Shown here: positions 1 to 11,094 of the stretch, piece after piece
Numbering within the stretch: position 1 is the stretch's first letter
Layout of the letters: each line of letters begins with the position of its first letter
Assembly: GCA_014529385.2 (NCBI GenBank)
Contig: CM043953.1
Span: forward strand, 70,727,872-70,791,871
Length of the DNA stretch: 64,000 nt
Source: Adiantum capillus-veneris
Taxonomy: Eukaryota > Streptophyta > Polypodiopsida > Polypodiales > Pteridaceae
Direction of reading: 5' to 3'
Position numbers and translations under genes: made by a program
Notes under the pieces: model-generated
The model's input: only the letters and a program-made list of their open reading frames with translations
Database searches by the model: none
What the model was told of the DNA's origin: nothing

Positions 1-141
1 TCATGGCAACTTCCTGCAAAATTATGGTTCAATCATTGGACAGATCTTCAAATAATATATATATTTTTAATAATTTAAAGCATATGTATAATACTTACAA
101 ACTCATGTTGAAGCGTATCATAGCCTCCACTCCCAAGATGT
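1..141 (-). pseudogene. CACTA second gene (Ptta-like), distal exon, intron and start of next exon
   Basis: This is the part of the second CACTA gene cut off by the Copia insertion. Reading the minus strand, the frame that stops at 4068 resumes at 141 and gives HLGSGGYDTLQHEF before a GTAAGT donor at 98. An AT-rich 85-nt intron (98 to 14) ends in TTTTGCAG, and the next exon starts at base 13 and runs off the window. The HxxGS motif resembles the C-terminal part of Ptta/En/Spm transposase family proteins. The clean splice signals and continuing frame show that the flank belongs to the same gene as 4068-4923. Confidence 0.65.
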
Positions 142-333
142 TGTTGGGGTATAAAGCCCAATGTGGTCGCCCAGGTAAGTGGGTGGGCCGCCAGGTATGT
201 ACACATATTCTTTTGTAAAAACCTAATAAGAACTCACTATCCTCTACACATTACAGTAGAGCGAGTTCACCATATCGTCGTGCTCTTCTTCTCGCACTCT
301 CTCTCGCGTCGCACTTCCGCTCGTACTCCTTCA
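142..333 (+). repeat. Copia-1 5' LTR
   Basis: 192 bp, TG to CA ends, CT-rich 3' part (CTCGCACTCTCTCTCG). The primer site ACTGGTATCAGAGCTCA follows directly. Confidence 0.95.
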
Positions 334-348
334 ACTGGTATCAGAGCT
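334..348 (+). other. Copia-1 primer binding site (tRNA-iMet)
   Basis: ACTGGTATCAGAGCT directly after the LTR. It includes TGGTATCAGAGC, the complement of the initiator methionine tRNA 3' end used by most plant Copia elements. Confidence 0.92.
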
Positions 349-1124
349 CAGACGAGGCTCGAGGCAGTGCTGCAGGAGGCTAGAGTCACCAACTCAGATT
401 GGAGTGAAATTCGACAGGCGAAGACACGGCCCCAAATCTCGTGGGTAAGCCCAAAGGGCTTGGTGTTGTCAGAATTTCATTCTGAGGTCTCGACTACGTG
501 GTCTCGACGGGTGCAGATCCGACTCTGCAAATTTGGGGTTTTCGGCCTACGAATACAGGTGCTGAGGATATCGACACTCCCAGAGTGTTGATTTGTGGCT
601 GTCTACACATCGAAGGACGGCTCACAGTTCTTGGAGACGTGTCACATACGACACGGGCGTATCTACACACAGACTGTAGGCGACATCCACTAGTTCATCA
701 GGTAGCTTGTGTTTGCTGCTTGATATTCCAGATTTCATCCTGACATTGCAGGTACTTCCACATGGGATGTATTGTCAGAGATGATGTATGTCTGTTGAGG
801 GTTTGCTGGCTGTGAGTCACGCAGCAAACAACCGCCGCAGCGGTTACAACATACAGTGGGAAATTTGTGGATGTATGACTTTGTGGGAAGTCTATGTACT
901 GTCAGATTTACTGCAGCCTTTGTTGAGGGTCGAGTGAGGTTTTATTGAGCTGGGGGATTCTCGAATGTTGAGATCCTTTCGGTGATACAGGTCTTGGAGC
1001 GATCCCTCGAGCACCCTCAGCTAGGCAGCTAGGATGTATTGACTGTGAGTTAGACAGTTGGGATTGCATCTTTGCTTTACTGCCGTTCAGGCATTGTCGC
1101 AGTCTATGCTTACAGGACATATGT
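349..1124 (+). other. Copia-1 untranslated leader
   Basis: Collinear with the leader of the sister element (36405-37486, minus). It has no long frame. It lacks about 46 bp present in the sister near 37300-37350, and it ends at the deletion junction near 1120-1130. Confidence 0.7.
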
Positions 1125-3786
1125 CATATGACGTTTCTTTGTGGCATAGCTAGTTAGGACATATGTCCAAGAAGGGAATGGAAATCTTGTCTCATTCTGG
1201 TTATTTGCCTGGCTTTTCATTTAATGATTTTGAATTCTGTGAACATTGTCTGTATGGTAAGCAAACACAGCAGCCACATAAGCATAGAAGCAGTAGAAGA
1301 GATACACAGTTGGCGCTTGTTCATAGTGATTTGTGTGGACCTATGCCTAACCTATCTCTAGGGGGAGCTTCTTACTTTATGACATTTATAGATGATTACT
1401 CGAGGAAAGTATGGGTTTACTTTCTCAAGCACAAGGATGAAGCGTTTAGTGTTTTCAAAACGTTTGTGACACTTGTGGAGAATCAGAGTAGCAAGAAGCT
1501 TAAATGCTTACGCATTGACAATGGTGGAGAGTATGTTTCAAAGGCCTTTCAGGACTTTTGTGAGTCAAAAGGTATAAACGTGAACTTACTGCTCCTTACA
1601 ATCCTCCTCAAAATGGTGTTGCTGAGAGGATGAATAGGACCATACAAGAGAAGGTCAGAAGTATGTTGTCTAATGCACAGCTGCCAAATGGGTTTTGGGC
1701 TGAAGTTGTATCAACAACTGCTCATCTTGTAAATAGATCTCCTAGCAAGGTTTTGCAGAAGGATTCAGTGCCAGAGATGGTATGGTCAGGCAAAATGCCC
1801 TCATACAAGCATCTCAGAGTCTTTGGCTGCGAGGCATATACTCACGTTCCAAAGGAATTTAGGAACAAACTTGAGTCAAAGAGTAGAAAGTGCATCTTTC
1901 TAGGCTATGGTAATTCTGGTGAGATGGGGTACAGACTTTGGGATCCCGAATCCAGAAAGGTTGTCCGCAGCAATGATGTTCACTTTAATGAATCCAAATA
2001 TCATTCTAAACCAGAGAGGGTTGAGGAGATTAGAAGAGTTATCTTCCAAGAAGATGGACCTGCACGTGCAAGAAAAAATGTCAGGGCTCAAGAGGAGCAA
2101 GGATAGGATAGAGTGGAACCACAGGTTGTGGCTGAGCCTGAGCCACCTATTGTGCGTAGATCTGGACGTGTCACGCGACCTCCTGATAGGTTTGTTCCAT
2201 CTATGAACTATGTCATGTTGACTGATTGCAATGAGCCTTCATGTTACAAGGAAGCAATGCAAATGAAGGACTTCGGGAATTGGCAATTGGCCATGCAGTC
2301 AGAGATGACAGCTCTGCATAAAAACAAGACATGGAAGCTAGTTAAATTACCACAGGGAAAAAAGGCTCTACCTTGTAAATGGGTTTACAGGTATAAGATC
2401 ACCGCTCATGATTGTCAGCCAAAGTACAAAGCAAGGCTTGTTGCCAAGGGCTTTAAGCAAGAACAAGGCATTGACTTTGATGAAGTCTTCTCTCCGGTGG
2501 TCAAGATGACTACATTGAGATGATTTCTTGCATTGGTTGCCATATTAGATTTGGTGTTGCACCGAATGGATGTCAAGACAACGTTCTTGCATGGTGATTT
2601 AGATGTGGAAATTTACATGCAGCAACCAGAAGGGTTTGTTGAGAAAGGCAAGGAAGATTAGGTATGCCAGTTGTTAAAGAGTCTTTATGGCTTAAAACAA
2701 TCACCGAGGGCATGGTACCATAAATTCCACAAGTTTATGCTTTCTCAAGGCTACAAACGTAGTGAGTTCTATCACTGTCTATATACAAAGAAGGGTAAGG
2801 ATGGTAGTTGGCTGATCCTTATTTTGTATGTGGATGACATGTTGATTGCTGGCAAGCACTTGGAAGAAATTTCAGCTTTGAAGTCAAAGATGGCAAAATC
2901 GTTTGACATGAAAGACATGGGTGAGGCAAGTCATATACTTGGTTTGCGCATTGAGAGAGACAGATCAAAGAAGTTGATTTGGTTATCTCAAACAGAGTAT
3001 ATTGACAAGGGTTTGCAACGTTTCAATATGGAGAAGGGAAAGGCACTGAGTGTTCCATTGCCACCATATGTGAAACTTAGCAAACAAGATTGTCCTGTGT
3101 CTGAGGAAGAATAGGCTGAAATGGATAAGATTCCATATGCGTCTACAGTGGGTAGTTTGATGTATGCAATGATTGCTACTCGCCCAGACATTGCATTTGC
3201 AGTGGGAGTAGTAAGTCGATACATGTCAAACCCAGGCAAGAAACATTGGGAGGCAGTGAAAGGAATATTGAGATACTTGAAAGCTACAAAGAGTATGCGT
3301 ATATGCTATGGGAGTCAGAAGCTAAGTGTAAATGGTTTTACAGACTCAGATTATGCAGGTGACTTAGACAACCGAAGGTCTACGTCAGGGTATGTCTTTA
3401 CATTGGCTGGTGGAGCAGTATCATGGCGTTCTAGATTACAAGATTGTGTTACTCAGTCTACTACAGAGGCTGAATATGTTGCAGCATCAGAGGCATGCAA
3501 AGAATCAATTTGGCTTAATCGACTAGTAACAGATTTGGGAATCAAAGAAGAGATACCTGTGTTATATTGTGATAGTCAAAGTGCTATACAATTGGCTCGC
3601 AATCCAGTTTATCACTCAAAGACAAAGCATGTGGATGTGAAGTATCATTTCATCAGGGAAATGCTCGAGGATAAGCAACTTCAGCTTGTCAAAGTTCACA
3701 CCACAGAAAATCCTGCTGATCTACTTACAAAAGGACTTCCCTCAGAGAGCTTTGCGCATTTTTGCAAGCAGTTAGGTGTAGGGTAG
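1125..3786 (+). pseudogene. Copia-1 pol remnant (integrase, reverse transcriptase, RNase H)
   Basis: The homology starts in the pre-integrase region (LSHSGYLPGFS), then integrase (SDLCGP, FIDDYSRKVW), reverse transcriptase ([41 protein letters not shown]) and RNase H (GFTDSDYAGDLDNR, TEAEYVAASEAC, KHVDVKYHFIREML). Against the sister copy, one A is missing near 1577, shifting frame within the integrase. In-frame stops lie at 2104, 2521, 2658 and 3112, mostly single C-to-T or G-to-A changes. No gag, zinc knuckle or protease is present. It would encode no working polyprotein; mobilisation in trans remains possible because LTR, primer site and polypurine tract are present. Confidence 0.92.
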
Positions 3787-3861
3787 TACATCACTTCTCT
3801 ACATCTCTTGTATATTAGCTTGTATAGTAGCTTCTCTCACACTTAAAGTACCACATTGGAC

Positions 3862-3875
3862 TTGAAGTGGGAGGT
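3862..3875 (+). other. Copia-1 polypurine tract
   Basis: TTGAAGTGGGAGGT immediately before the 3' LTR; the primer for plus-strand synthesis in LTR retroelements. Confidence 0.8.
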
Positions 3876-4067
3876 TGTTGGGGTATAAATCCCAATGTGG
3901 TCGCCCAGGTAAGTGGGCGGGCCGCCAGGTATGTACACATATTCTTTTGTAAAAACCTAATAAGAACTCACTATGCTCTACACATTATAGTAGAGCGAGT
4001 TCACCATATCGTCGTGCTCTTCTTCTCGCACTCTCTCTCGTGTCGCACTTCCGCTCGTACTCCTTCA
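3876..4067 (+). repeat. Copia-1 3' LTR
   Basis: 192 bp, five substitutions from the 5' LTR (about 2.6 percent). Followed by the GATGT duplication. Confidence 0.95.
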
Positions 4068-4923
4068 GATGTGACGCTCGAGCAGACTCCAAACGTGCTC
4101 TGGCTACATCTCTCTACTGCTTAAATCTGTCAGGATTGTCTTGTGTCGCTCGTGCAATCCCCGCCCACTCCTCTGCGTCCAACCATGCTGGCTTTGGACT
4201 GTCGGCATTGTACCTATCTCTCACCTCCTACCGACGGTGTGACATTGTCGCCTTCCCCACGCTAAAAAATCCACGGATTTGAGACTAGATCGTACCCCTC
4301 TGCCGGCCTGTACTCTCTGTGAATAGCCGGGAGAATGTAATTCTTTCCTTCAAGATCAAGATTATCCCAAACCTCCATTAAAGAGTGACTAAATTGAATT
4401 GTAGACAGCTGCCGAATCCTTTGTCGCATGGCTTTTTTGACCCTATTCGCCACAACAGCCCCATCCCTGCTCTTGTACACCTTGCTAGGATCGTACTCGT
4501 GTGATCCCCAAGGTGTACGTGGTGTGCCAATTGGTGAACTATCTACTGAAGAGAGGGGTGGATGCTCTCTCAGTGGCATGGACACATCGACAGATTTGCT
4601 ACCACAACAACCACCTCCTCTAGAATGATGCCTACCTCATCTCGAGGATGAACCACCCGTCGGTGTAGGGGGCACACGAGTTCTAGGCGTAGGGGGCACA
4701 CTTGACTGAGGTGTGGGCCGCTCGATGTAGGGACCACACTAGTCCCGGGTGTAGGGTTGGCCGTAGTTGGTCTAGAGGAACCTGCTGCCCAAAGGTGTTG
4801 TGCCATCGCGATCTTCTCTGGTGTGAACTGAGACAAAAACGAGCCCATCTGCTCGAGTGACATGCCGGTCGGAGTGACAGGAAAACTAAAAGTAGGAGAG
4901 TATGGATCATCTTCATTGGGCAT
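4068..4923 (-). pseudogene. CACTA second gene (Ptta/En/Spm, Transposase_24-like), broken by Copia insertion
   Basis: The frame starts MPNEDDPYSP at 4923. It has a proline/serine/threonine-rich N-terminal half (to about 4600), shifts frame near 4700-4600, then gives a conserved block: SRDGAVVANRVKKAMRQRIR, later EVWDNLDLEGKNYILP (about 4530-4330), and PAWLDAEEWAGIARATQDNP (about 4190-4130). This order matches the accessory protein usually found downstream of tnp2 in plant CACTA elements. In that family the protein binds subterminal repeats and acts with the tnp2 product; that role is family knowledge, not seen here. In-frame stops lie at 4262-4264 and near 4120. The Copia target duplication GATGT (137-141 and 4068-4072) interrupts the exon. 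Confidence 0.7.
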
Positions 4924-5144
4924 GGCTAATCATACATAAATAACACCCACAAAATACGTTAGTTCACAGCAGAAACGCTTAATCAATACAAATAACAAAT
5001 CAATGAAGCTGCAACACAAATGAATGAATCTAAAGTGTATTGTAGACTAATAAAAAGAGTTTTACAAAAGAGTTCCTAGCAAAAATCATTAGCTAATCTC
5101 TCATCTTCTATGAGATTTGATGCACCAAAGATGTCTATTTCAAT

Positions 5145-8100
5145 CTATACTTCTGCATCTTCGTCATCAAACTCTACTTCTTCGCCCATGTCTGCATCAG
5201 CTTTAGTATTTGAGACCTCATCTCTAGGTTCAGACAATTGCTCACTGATGGCATCTACCTCAAATTCTAAACTTAAAGTTTTTGTTGGTCCTGCGCTTTG
5301 TTCATGAGTCACCTCTTCGACCTCAATGTCCAATCCTTCACAACACTTGCTTGCTCCGTGGAGTAACTTGAACGACATAGAGCCATCATGGTTTAGACAT
5401 ATCATTCTCATCATTTTCTGTCCATAGTGGATCGTGTGTGAACTCAACTTGTTCACAATGCTGCGGAAGTACGAATGTATCCCGCACACCTATCCACACT
5501 TGCCTAGAGTTCACTTGAATCAATCCACTCTTATCTTTATGCACAGTTGCATTAGGGCCGCTGGTAATAACTTTGAACCACTTGACATCAAAGATAAACA
5601 TATCAAACTTTCTAAAGCTAATCTTCAAGATGTCTTGGATGTAGCCAAAGTATTCAAGTTGGCTAGTCTCTTTGTTCTCATCCCTAGCACTTCTCCTACT
5701 TTCTTGGAAGAAGCTTTCCCTAATGCCACTGTCGAAAGTGACCCTTTGTTCGTTGATCCATTGCACTCTGAAGTGTTTCCCATGCGACCATAAAGCTCCA
5801 TATTTGTGATACTACCGCCACAAAATTGAAACAGACTAAAAGTTATTAAAGCAATGTGATTATGTGGAGCTCAAAAAGGAATTTGTGAAAATATACATGC
5901 CAATCACATCCCCTTGACATCTCCTCTTCCTCTTCAGTAATCAACACTCCATTCCTCTTTGCCTCTGAGACTGTCGCATCTAACCACCATCCATAAAAGT
6001 CAGGTAATTTTTGAAGATGATCTGGAAAAGGAAGGTTTCTAGTGGCACATTTGCGCTTGAATTGCAGAAAATCTGTCAAGCATTTTGCTTTTCCCTTTTG
6101 TACCTCTCTAGCCACTTTTGCATGATGTCTGAGTTGAGAAGGAAAAATCTCATAACCTTTTCTTGCATTGTGATGTCCATCTTCCTAACGATGCCTTGTC
6201 CCTGCGGCTCGTCCCCTGTCACCTTGACGTTGACCTTAGTAGTCAACATTCGGGGCATCTCTGGATCAATTGAGACCAAATAATTCACTGATGAGGACAA
6301 GAGACTCTTGTACAAGCCATCCTTCGGTCATGCTACCTTGGGGGACCAGCCCTTTGACGAACAAACCCCTTTAAAGTCTTCATAAATCTCTCCAAGAAGA
6401 ACATCCACTTGCTATGGACTACCCTAGCAACTGCAATTTGCATTGACCACATGCACAAGTACATACATTTGGATGGTAAGAATGTTTGTTGGAAAGTACT
6501 TCTCCACCATGCACACTGCTTCAATAACATTTAAGCGTGCTGCATCGATGCTGTCTTCTCTTATCTCTTTTGAACTGATCCAGCGTAGCAACTCACTGAT
6601 TTTGTAGATTGTTCTTCTAATGTCATCTATCAAAAAACCCTTTATGGAAATTGGTAAGATGAACTATAAAAATTTGTGCCAATCGTGGGACTTAAGACCA
6701 CTGAGATTGTCATCTCTCGTAAAAGCCATTTTCAAACATTGCATGCACTCTGTGGGAGTCTTGAATGAAGATATAGTCTTCTTCACTTGTTGCTCTTCTG
6801 CACGACTCAAAACCCATGGACCTTTTGGTATAGCAAACTTTCCATTGGGTTTAAGTTGAGGCCACATCTTTGGCATTTGACCCACAGCCTGCAAGTCATC
6901 TATTTGGGCCTTGGTCTCCCTCTTTCCAGTGATGGTTTTCCATATGATCTCCCCCTCATTCTTGAAGATGTGCATTGGGTCGAGCAAATGATTAATCAGC
7001 AGGCACTCCAGTACGGGAGTTCATGGAAAATAGAAAGTCTTTTCATTTCAGGTGGCATCCAATCTCCCCTCTCCAGGCACATGTTTTTCTAATCGCTTTC
7101 TTTTAGTGGATGCATGTCATGTTTGCATATGTTTGGTCCACGTAGCTCATGTCCTTCAGGAAAAATCTATCATGCTCCTCGAAAACTGTCTTGCTCAAAT
7201 GCTCAGAGCGGTGGAAGCCAAGTCGAGGACCACATTTCGGACATGCATGATTGCCCGAGTAACTCAAGCCTGAAACATCACAAAATTAAAATATAAACGC
7301 GTTGGCGTAGCCAGGAATCACATGTATGTGAGGGTTTCAAAGGCACTTACTTGAGCACTCACCAAAGCCTGGCCAATCGTGCATGGTCCACATGAGAATG
7401 CCTTGCACATGTACATTCCGTCGTCTGATTGGTTGGGACATATCAACCACATCGATTCCTGTCCACAAGATTTGGAGCTCTTCTATAAGTGGTGACAGAT
7501 AGACGTCCATGTCCTTTGCTTTGTACTTTCTTGGGATGATCCATGACAACAATAGATGGCTCTTCTAGATAGCTAGCCATGGTGGAAGATTATAATTAAC
7601 TAGAAAAATAGGCCACGTGCTCCATGACGAACTCCGTAATCCGAATGGATTTACTCCGTCCATTCCCAGACCAAAGCGGATACATCGAGGCTCGTTCTTA
7701 AATGTAGGCCAACTTTCCTCTATGTGCTTCCATGCACAAGAGTCAACAGGTACTCACATCACATCATCTGTCGATCTAGTATTTGAGTGCCATGTCATCA
7801 AAGCGGCTATGGACTTGCACATGAACATGCTCTTTATTTGTGGAATGATAGAAAAGTGTCGAAGGACCTTTGCAGGGATAAATTTTCCTTGTGTGTCCTC
7901 CTTGTACCTGTTTGATCCACAATTGGGACAATGTTCCAAATTTGCATACTCATTGCAAAAAAGTATACAATTATTAGGACATGCATATATTTTGTGATAA
8001 TCCAAGCCCAAATTAGTAAGAAGCTTTTTAGCGGCTGGACGGGTAGGGGGCATGTGATTCCCTTCTGGCAAGATTTGCTCATTGAGAAACCTGTCATTAC

Positions 8101-8737
8101 ATGAACAAGTCAGCTCCTTGATCACATTATTGAAGTGTAATTTGCACTTTATCATGCTTAGGATACAATGTATTTACCTGAAAAACTCTCTAATTGAGGC
8201 GCTAGACCAACTGTAGACAGCAACCGTAGACATATTGCAAATTAAGCATTACCAATTGGTACAAAGAACTGAGATTTTTGCACCACTGTAAAGCGGCATG
8301 CGTGCAAGACTTTGCATTATCTTGCCCTCTTTATCGTTCCTATCATGCCGTTGATATGAATGGGATGACTGAGGTTGGTCCGCAATATTGCGTTCAATGT
8401 TGTCGTCTTCTATGTTTTCAATGATGGGATCCATGTCAAAGAACGTGTCCAACATCTGCTCCATCGCTACTTCTTGAAATGCCACATCATGTATTGGTTG
8501 GGAGGACTCAATCGATGGGTGCTCGTTTGAAAATCGTCTTCTCTGGGATGAAGTTGGAGCAATATTTACTTGCGGAGTTTGACCTTCAGTCTCTAGAACA
8601 TGAGATCGATAACACAAGTCTTGTAGTTGCTCAATCGGAAAGAGACCGTGATTGCGTATGTGTTGGTTGTAGATTTTTTGTTTTCGAAAGATCTGATGCT
8701 TGCAATGCGCACAAGGACACGCCATCCTATTGTCCAT
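5145..8737 (-). pseudogene. CACTA tnp2-type transposase gene (Transposase-associated, tnp2, DUF4218, DUF4216)
   Basis: Domains in order on the minus strand: a transposase-associated zinc motif (CPCAHC then HIRNHGLF, about 8717-8637); a tnp2 core (YACPNNCILFCNEYANLEHC, about 8030-7960, then RYKE, KVLRHFS and MTWHS to 7754); the segment NPFGLRSSSWSTWPIFLVNY and YNLPPWL (about 7650-7575); DVYLSPLIEELQILW (7500s); CPKCG (about 7240); LDPMHIFKNEGE (about 6987); DUF4218-like blocks (6633-6333); and a DUF4216-like block GLIQVNSRQVWIGVRDTFVL with QVEFTHDPLW (5766-5386). An acidic tail ends at 5145. Splice sites are visible, for example an 81-nt intron at 7270-7350 (GTAAGT to TTTCAG). In-frame stops at 7754 and near 7565, a TAG near 6664 and a frameshift near 7000 show decay. 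This enzyme would cut CACTA ends; this copy cannot. Confidence 0.85.
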
Positions 8738-8759
8738 ACTTTATCTACCAATGATGCAA

Positions 8760-8950
8760 CAAATAATTAAAACAGTCTAGTTGTACTAAGCACATTACAA
8801 TACATGACGACCTCACAGTCTCTAGCCAGGCCCCGCACACGAAGTCTGACTGCGGTTTTTCAACTATTTGCTGCTAGCTTAAGCTCTAACAATCTCACAT
8901 TCTCTAGCCATGTCCGATCCCCACACACCTCGATCTAAAGGTGCACGGAG
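8760..8950. other. CACTA leader, start of repeat zone
   Basis: Between the first tnp2 exon and the repeat arrays I see no reading frame. Two degenerate copies of a TTCAACTATTTGCTGCTAGC word, related to the repeat unit further right, occur here. It is probably transposon leader or an early intron. Confidence 0.4.
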
Positions 8951-8969
8951 ATTAGGACCACAGGGTCAA

Positions 8970-9575
8970 TGACTATATATTAGTGTTTTTGAAGTTTTTG
9001 TGCGCCTAACCTAACCTATAACCTAACCTATAACCAAATTAAACATAACCTATAACTTCACCTATAACAAAACCTAACCGAAGTTTGTTAGCGTTTTTTG
9101 ATGTACACGAGTCATTCTTGAAGTCCATTTGTGTTTTTTCTACTATTTGTCGCTAGCTCTAACCTAACTTATAATCTAACCTAACCGATAACCTCAACTT
9201 AACCTAACCTAACGTAAGCTAACCTATAACCTAAATCTAACCTATAACCTAACCTAACCGAAGTCCATTTGCATTTTAGAAGTACAGGAGTCATCTTCGA
9301 AGTCCGTTAGTGTTTTTTCTACTATTCATTTGTCGCTAGCTCTAACATAACTTATAACCTAAACCTAACCTAACCTAACATAACCTATAACATAAACCTA
9401 ACCTATAGGCCAACCTAACCGAAGTCCGTTTGTGTTTTTTGAAGTACACGAGTCATCTTTGAAGTCCATTTGCATTTTTTCTACTATTTGTTGCTAGCTC
9501 TAACCTAACCTATAACCTAAACCTAACCTAATCGAAGTCCGTTTGCGTTTTTAGAAGTACACAAGTCATATTCGT
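8970..9575. repeat. Tandem repeat array A: CCTAA/CCTATAA-rich units of about 110-185 bp
   Basis: A composite unit recurs four times, starting near 9076, 9259, 9418 and 9530. It has the words CTAACCGAAGTCCGTTTG, a TTTTTGAAGTACACGAGTCAT stretch, CTACTATTTGTCGCTAGC, then a run of AACCTAACCTATAACC. Units differ in length because the AACCTA/TATAACC run expands and contracts. The repeats resemble telomere-type words but are not regular TTTAGGG arrays. They lie inside the CACTA element's 5' non-coding part. Confidence 0.8.
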
Positions 9576-9577
9576 TT

Positions 9578-10250
9578 GGCCGCTAATAGATGAACGTTGT
9601 GTTCGGACAGTTAGAACTTATGGTATGGTGTGTAAAGCCGCTTAGGTTAGGCTACTCCAAATTGGATTAGGATAACAATTAGCCATTTCAATCCGCTTAG
9701 GGCTAGCCACCTAGGGTTAGCGTCTTAGGACTAGTGTTGGTTTAGCCGCTAATAGATGGACGTATTTTGGAGTGTTAGGGTGTGCTATGTAAAATTGTCT
9801 AGGTTTGGCTGCTCCAAATTGGATTAGTGTAGCATTTTTCCATTTCAATCTGCTTAGTGTTAGCCGCTTAGGGTTCTATGGATTTTGATTTGACCGCTAA
9901 TAGATGGCACACCGTGTTCAGACGGTTAGGGCACACTATGTAAAGCCACTAAAGTAAAGCGCTCTAAAACATATTAGGGTGTCGTCAGGCCATTTAATCT
10001 GCTTAGGGATAGATGCTAAGGGCTATTGGCTTTAGATTAGCGACTTTTGTTTTGGCCGTTAATACATTACTATATTTGGAGCGTTAGGGTAGGCTATGTA
10101 AATCCACTTAGAGGTTTGGCAACTTTTGATTTGGTCTCTCCAAATCCAATTAGTGTAGTGCTTGACCATTTCAGTCTGCTAATAGGGTTAGAGGATTATG
10201 GTTTAGACGCTGGTAGATGGTCGTGTTTGGATGTTTCATCGATAAGTATT
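9578..10250. repeat. Tandem repeat array B: about 150-166-bp degenerate units
   Basis: The phrase GCCGCTAATAGATGG recurs at about 9578, 9744, 9892, 10054 and 10205 (spacings 166, 148, 162 and 151). Between copies are recurring words for GTTAGGGTGTGCTATGTAAA, CTCCAAATTGGATTAGTGTAG and CCATTTCAATCTGCTTAG. Copies are strongly diverged. No coding potential was seen; the array is distinct from array A to its left. Confidence 0.8.
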
Positions 10251-10305
10251 TAGATTAATATAAAAGTACATAAGTTCTAACTGTCCAAACACAACGTCCA
10301 TCTAT
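9586..10305. repeat. 37-nt inverted repeat enclosing array B
   Basis: Bases 9586-9622 and 10269-10305 are reverse complements with 35 of 37 positions matching (core CGTTGTGTTCGGACAGTTAG). They enclose all of array B, so the array could have arrived as a unit, or the arms could be one repeat copy turned around. Confidence 0.75.
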
Positions 10306-10620
10306 AACCTAAACATGAGTTAAATTAACATATAACCTAACCTAACTCGTACAATCTATAATCTAACTTGTTGCTTAAACCTGACCTATAATCTAGCTAG
10401 CCTATCGTATAACCTATAACTTAACTTATAACTTAATTTAACCTTTAATGTAAACCTAACCTATAAGCTAACTTAACATAATTAACTTCCTAAAAACTAA
10501 TCTAACCTAACCTAACGTATAAACTAACTTATAAATTAACATATAACCTATATATACCCTAACCTAACATATAACCTAAACTAAACTTAAAACCTAAACC
10601 TCATCAATCGTATAATCTCA
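10255..10620. repeat. Array C: irregular AACCTAACCTATAACC run
   Basis: A return of the CCTAA/CCTATAA words of array A without the longer unit, with many single-base variants. It grades into AT-rich DNA at 10620-10800 in which I see nothing else. Confidence 0.7.
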
Positions 10621-10860
10621 AAAATGACATAATTCAAAACAAAATTTCTTCAAAACAATTTTTTTTCATAATTCAAAACGAAATTTCACAACGCAAACCA
10701 TAATTTCTTTTAAAGCATTGAAAGTTTAAAGCATGAAATTTTCTTTTATGAATATACAAATTAATTTAAATAAGTTTAATATGCATTAAAAGTTCAAGCA
10801 CTCACATGCGGCCTATTTGAGCAAGAAAAGGTGTTGTAAACGTCCTCGAACTTGCAAAAA

Positions 10861-10864
<4 letters not shown>

Positions 10865-10890
<26 letters not shown>
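10865..10890. repeat. (CA)n microsatellite
   Basis: Thirteen uninterrupted CA units in the CACTA leader. Confidence 0.95.
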
Positions 10891-10891
<1 letters not shown>

Positions 10892-11094
10892 CATGTTAAA
10901 CCCTAAATCCTAAACCTACAAGTAAACTTGAAGACAATCTCACCTTAGTGCTATGGAGTAGTCCACGAGCAAGATTAGCACCTCTAACAACTTGTTTTGC
11001 ACCAGATCTGTAAGAGGTGAAGAGGAAGAGAGCAAGAGAAAACGTGCAAAAAGAAGAGAAATGTGTAGGGAAAGCCCGCGGGTTTGTTTTTTGC

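Larger units (their letters stand above)
142..4067 (+). mobile_element. Ty1/Copia element Copia-1, internally deleted
   Basis: Two 192-bp LTRs (142-333 and 3876-4067) begin TGTTGGGG and end CCTTCA, and are flanked by identical GATGT duplications (137-141, 4068-4072). The LTRs differ at five positions. A tRNA-iMet primer site follows the 5' LTR and a polypurine tract precedes the 3' LTR. Compared with the sister copy at 32143-37691 it lacks about 1.6 kb covering gag, the zinc knuckle and protease. It is inserted in an exon of the CACTA element. Confidence 0.95.

Noticed and set aside
10255-10620. True interstitial telomere array
   Set aside because: Words are CCTAA and CCTATAA with irregular spacing; regular plant CCCTAAA tandem units are absent.
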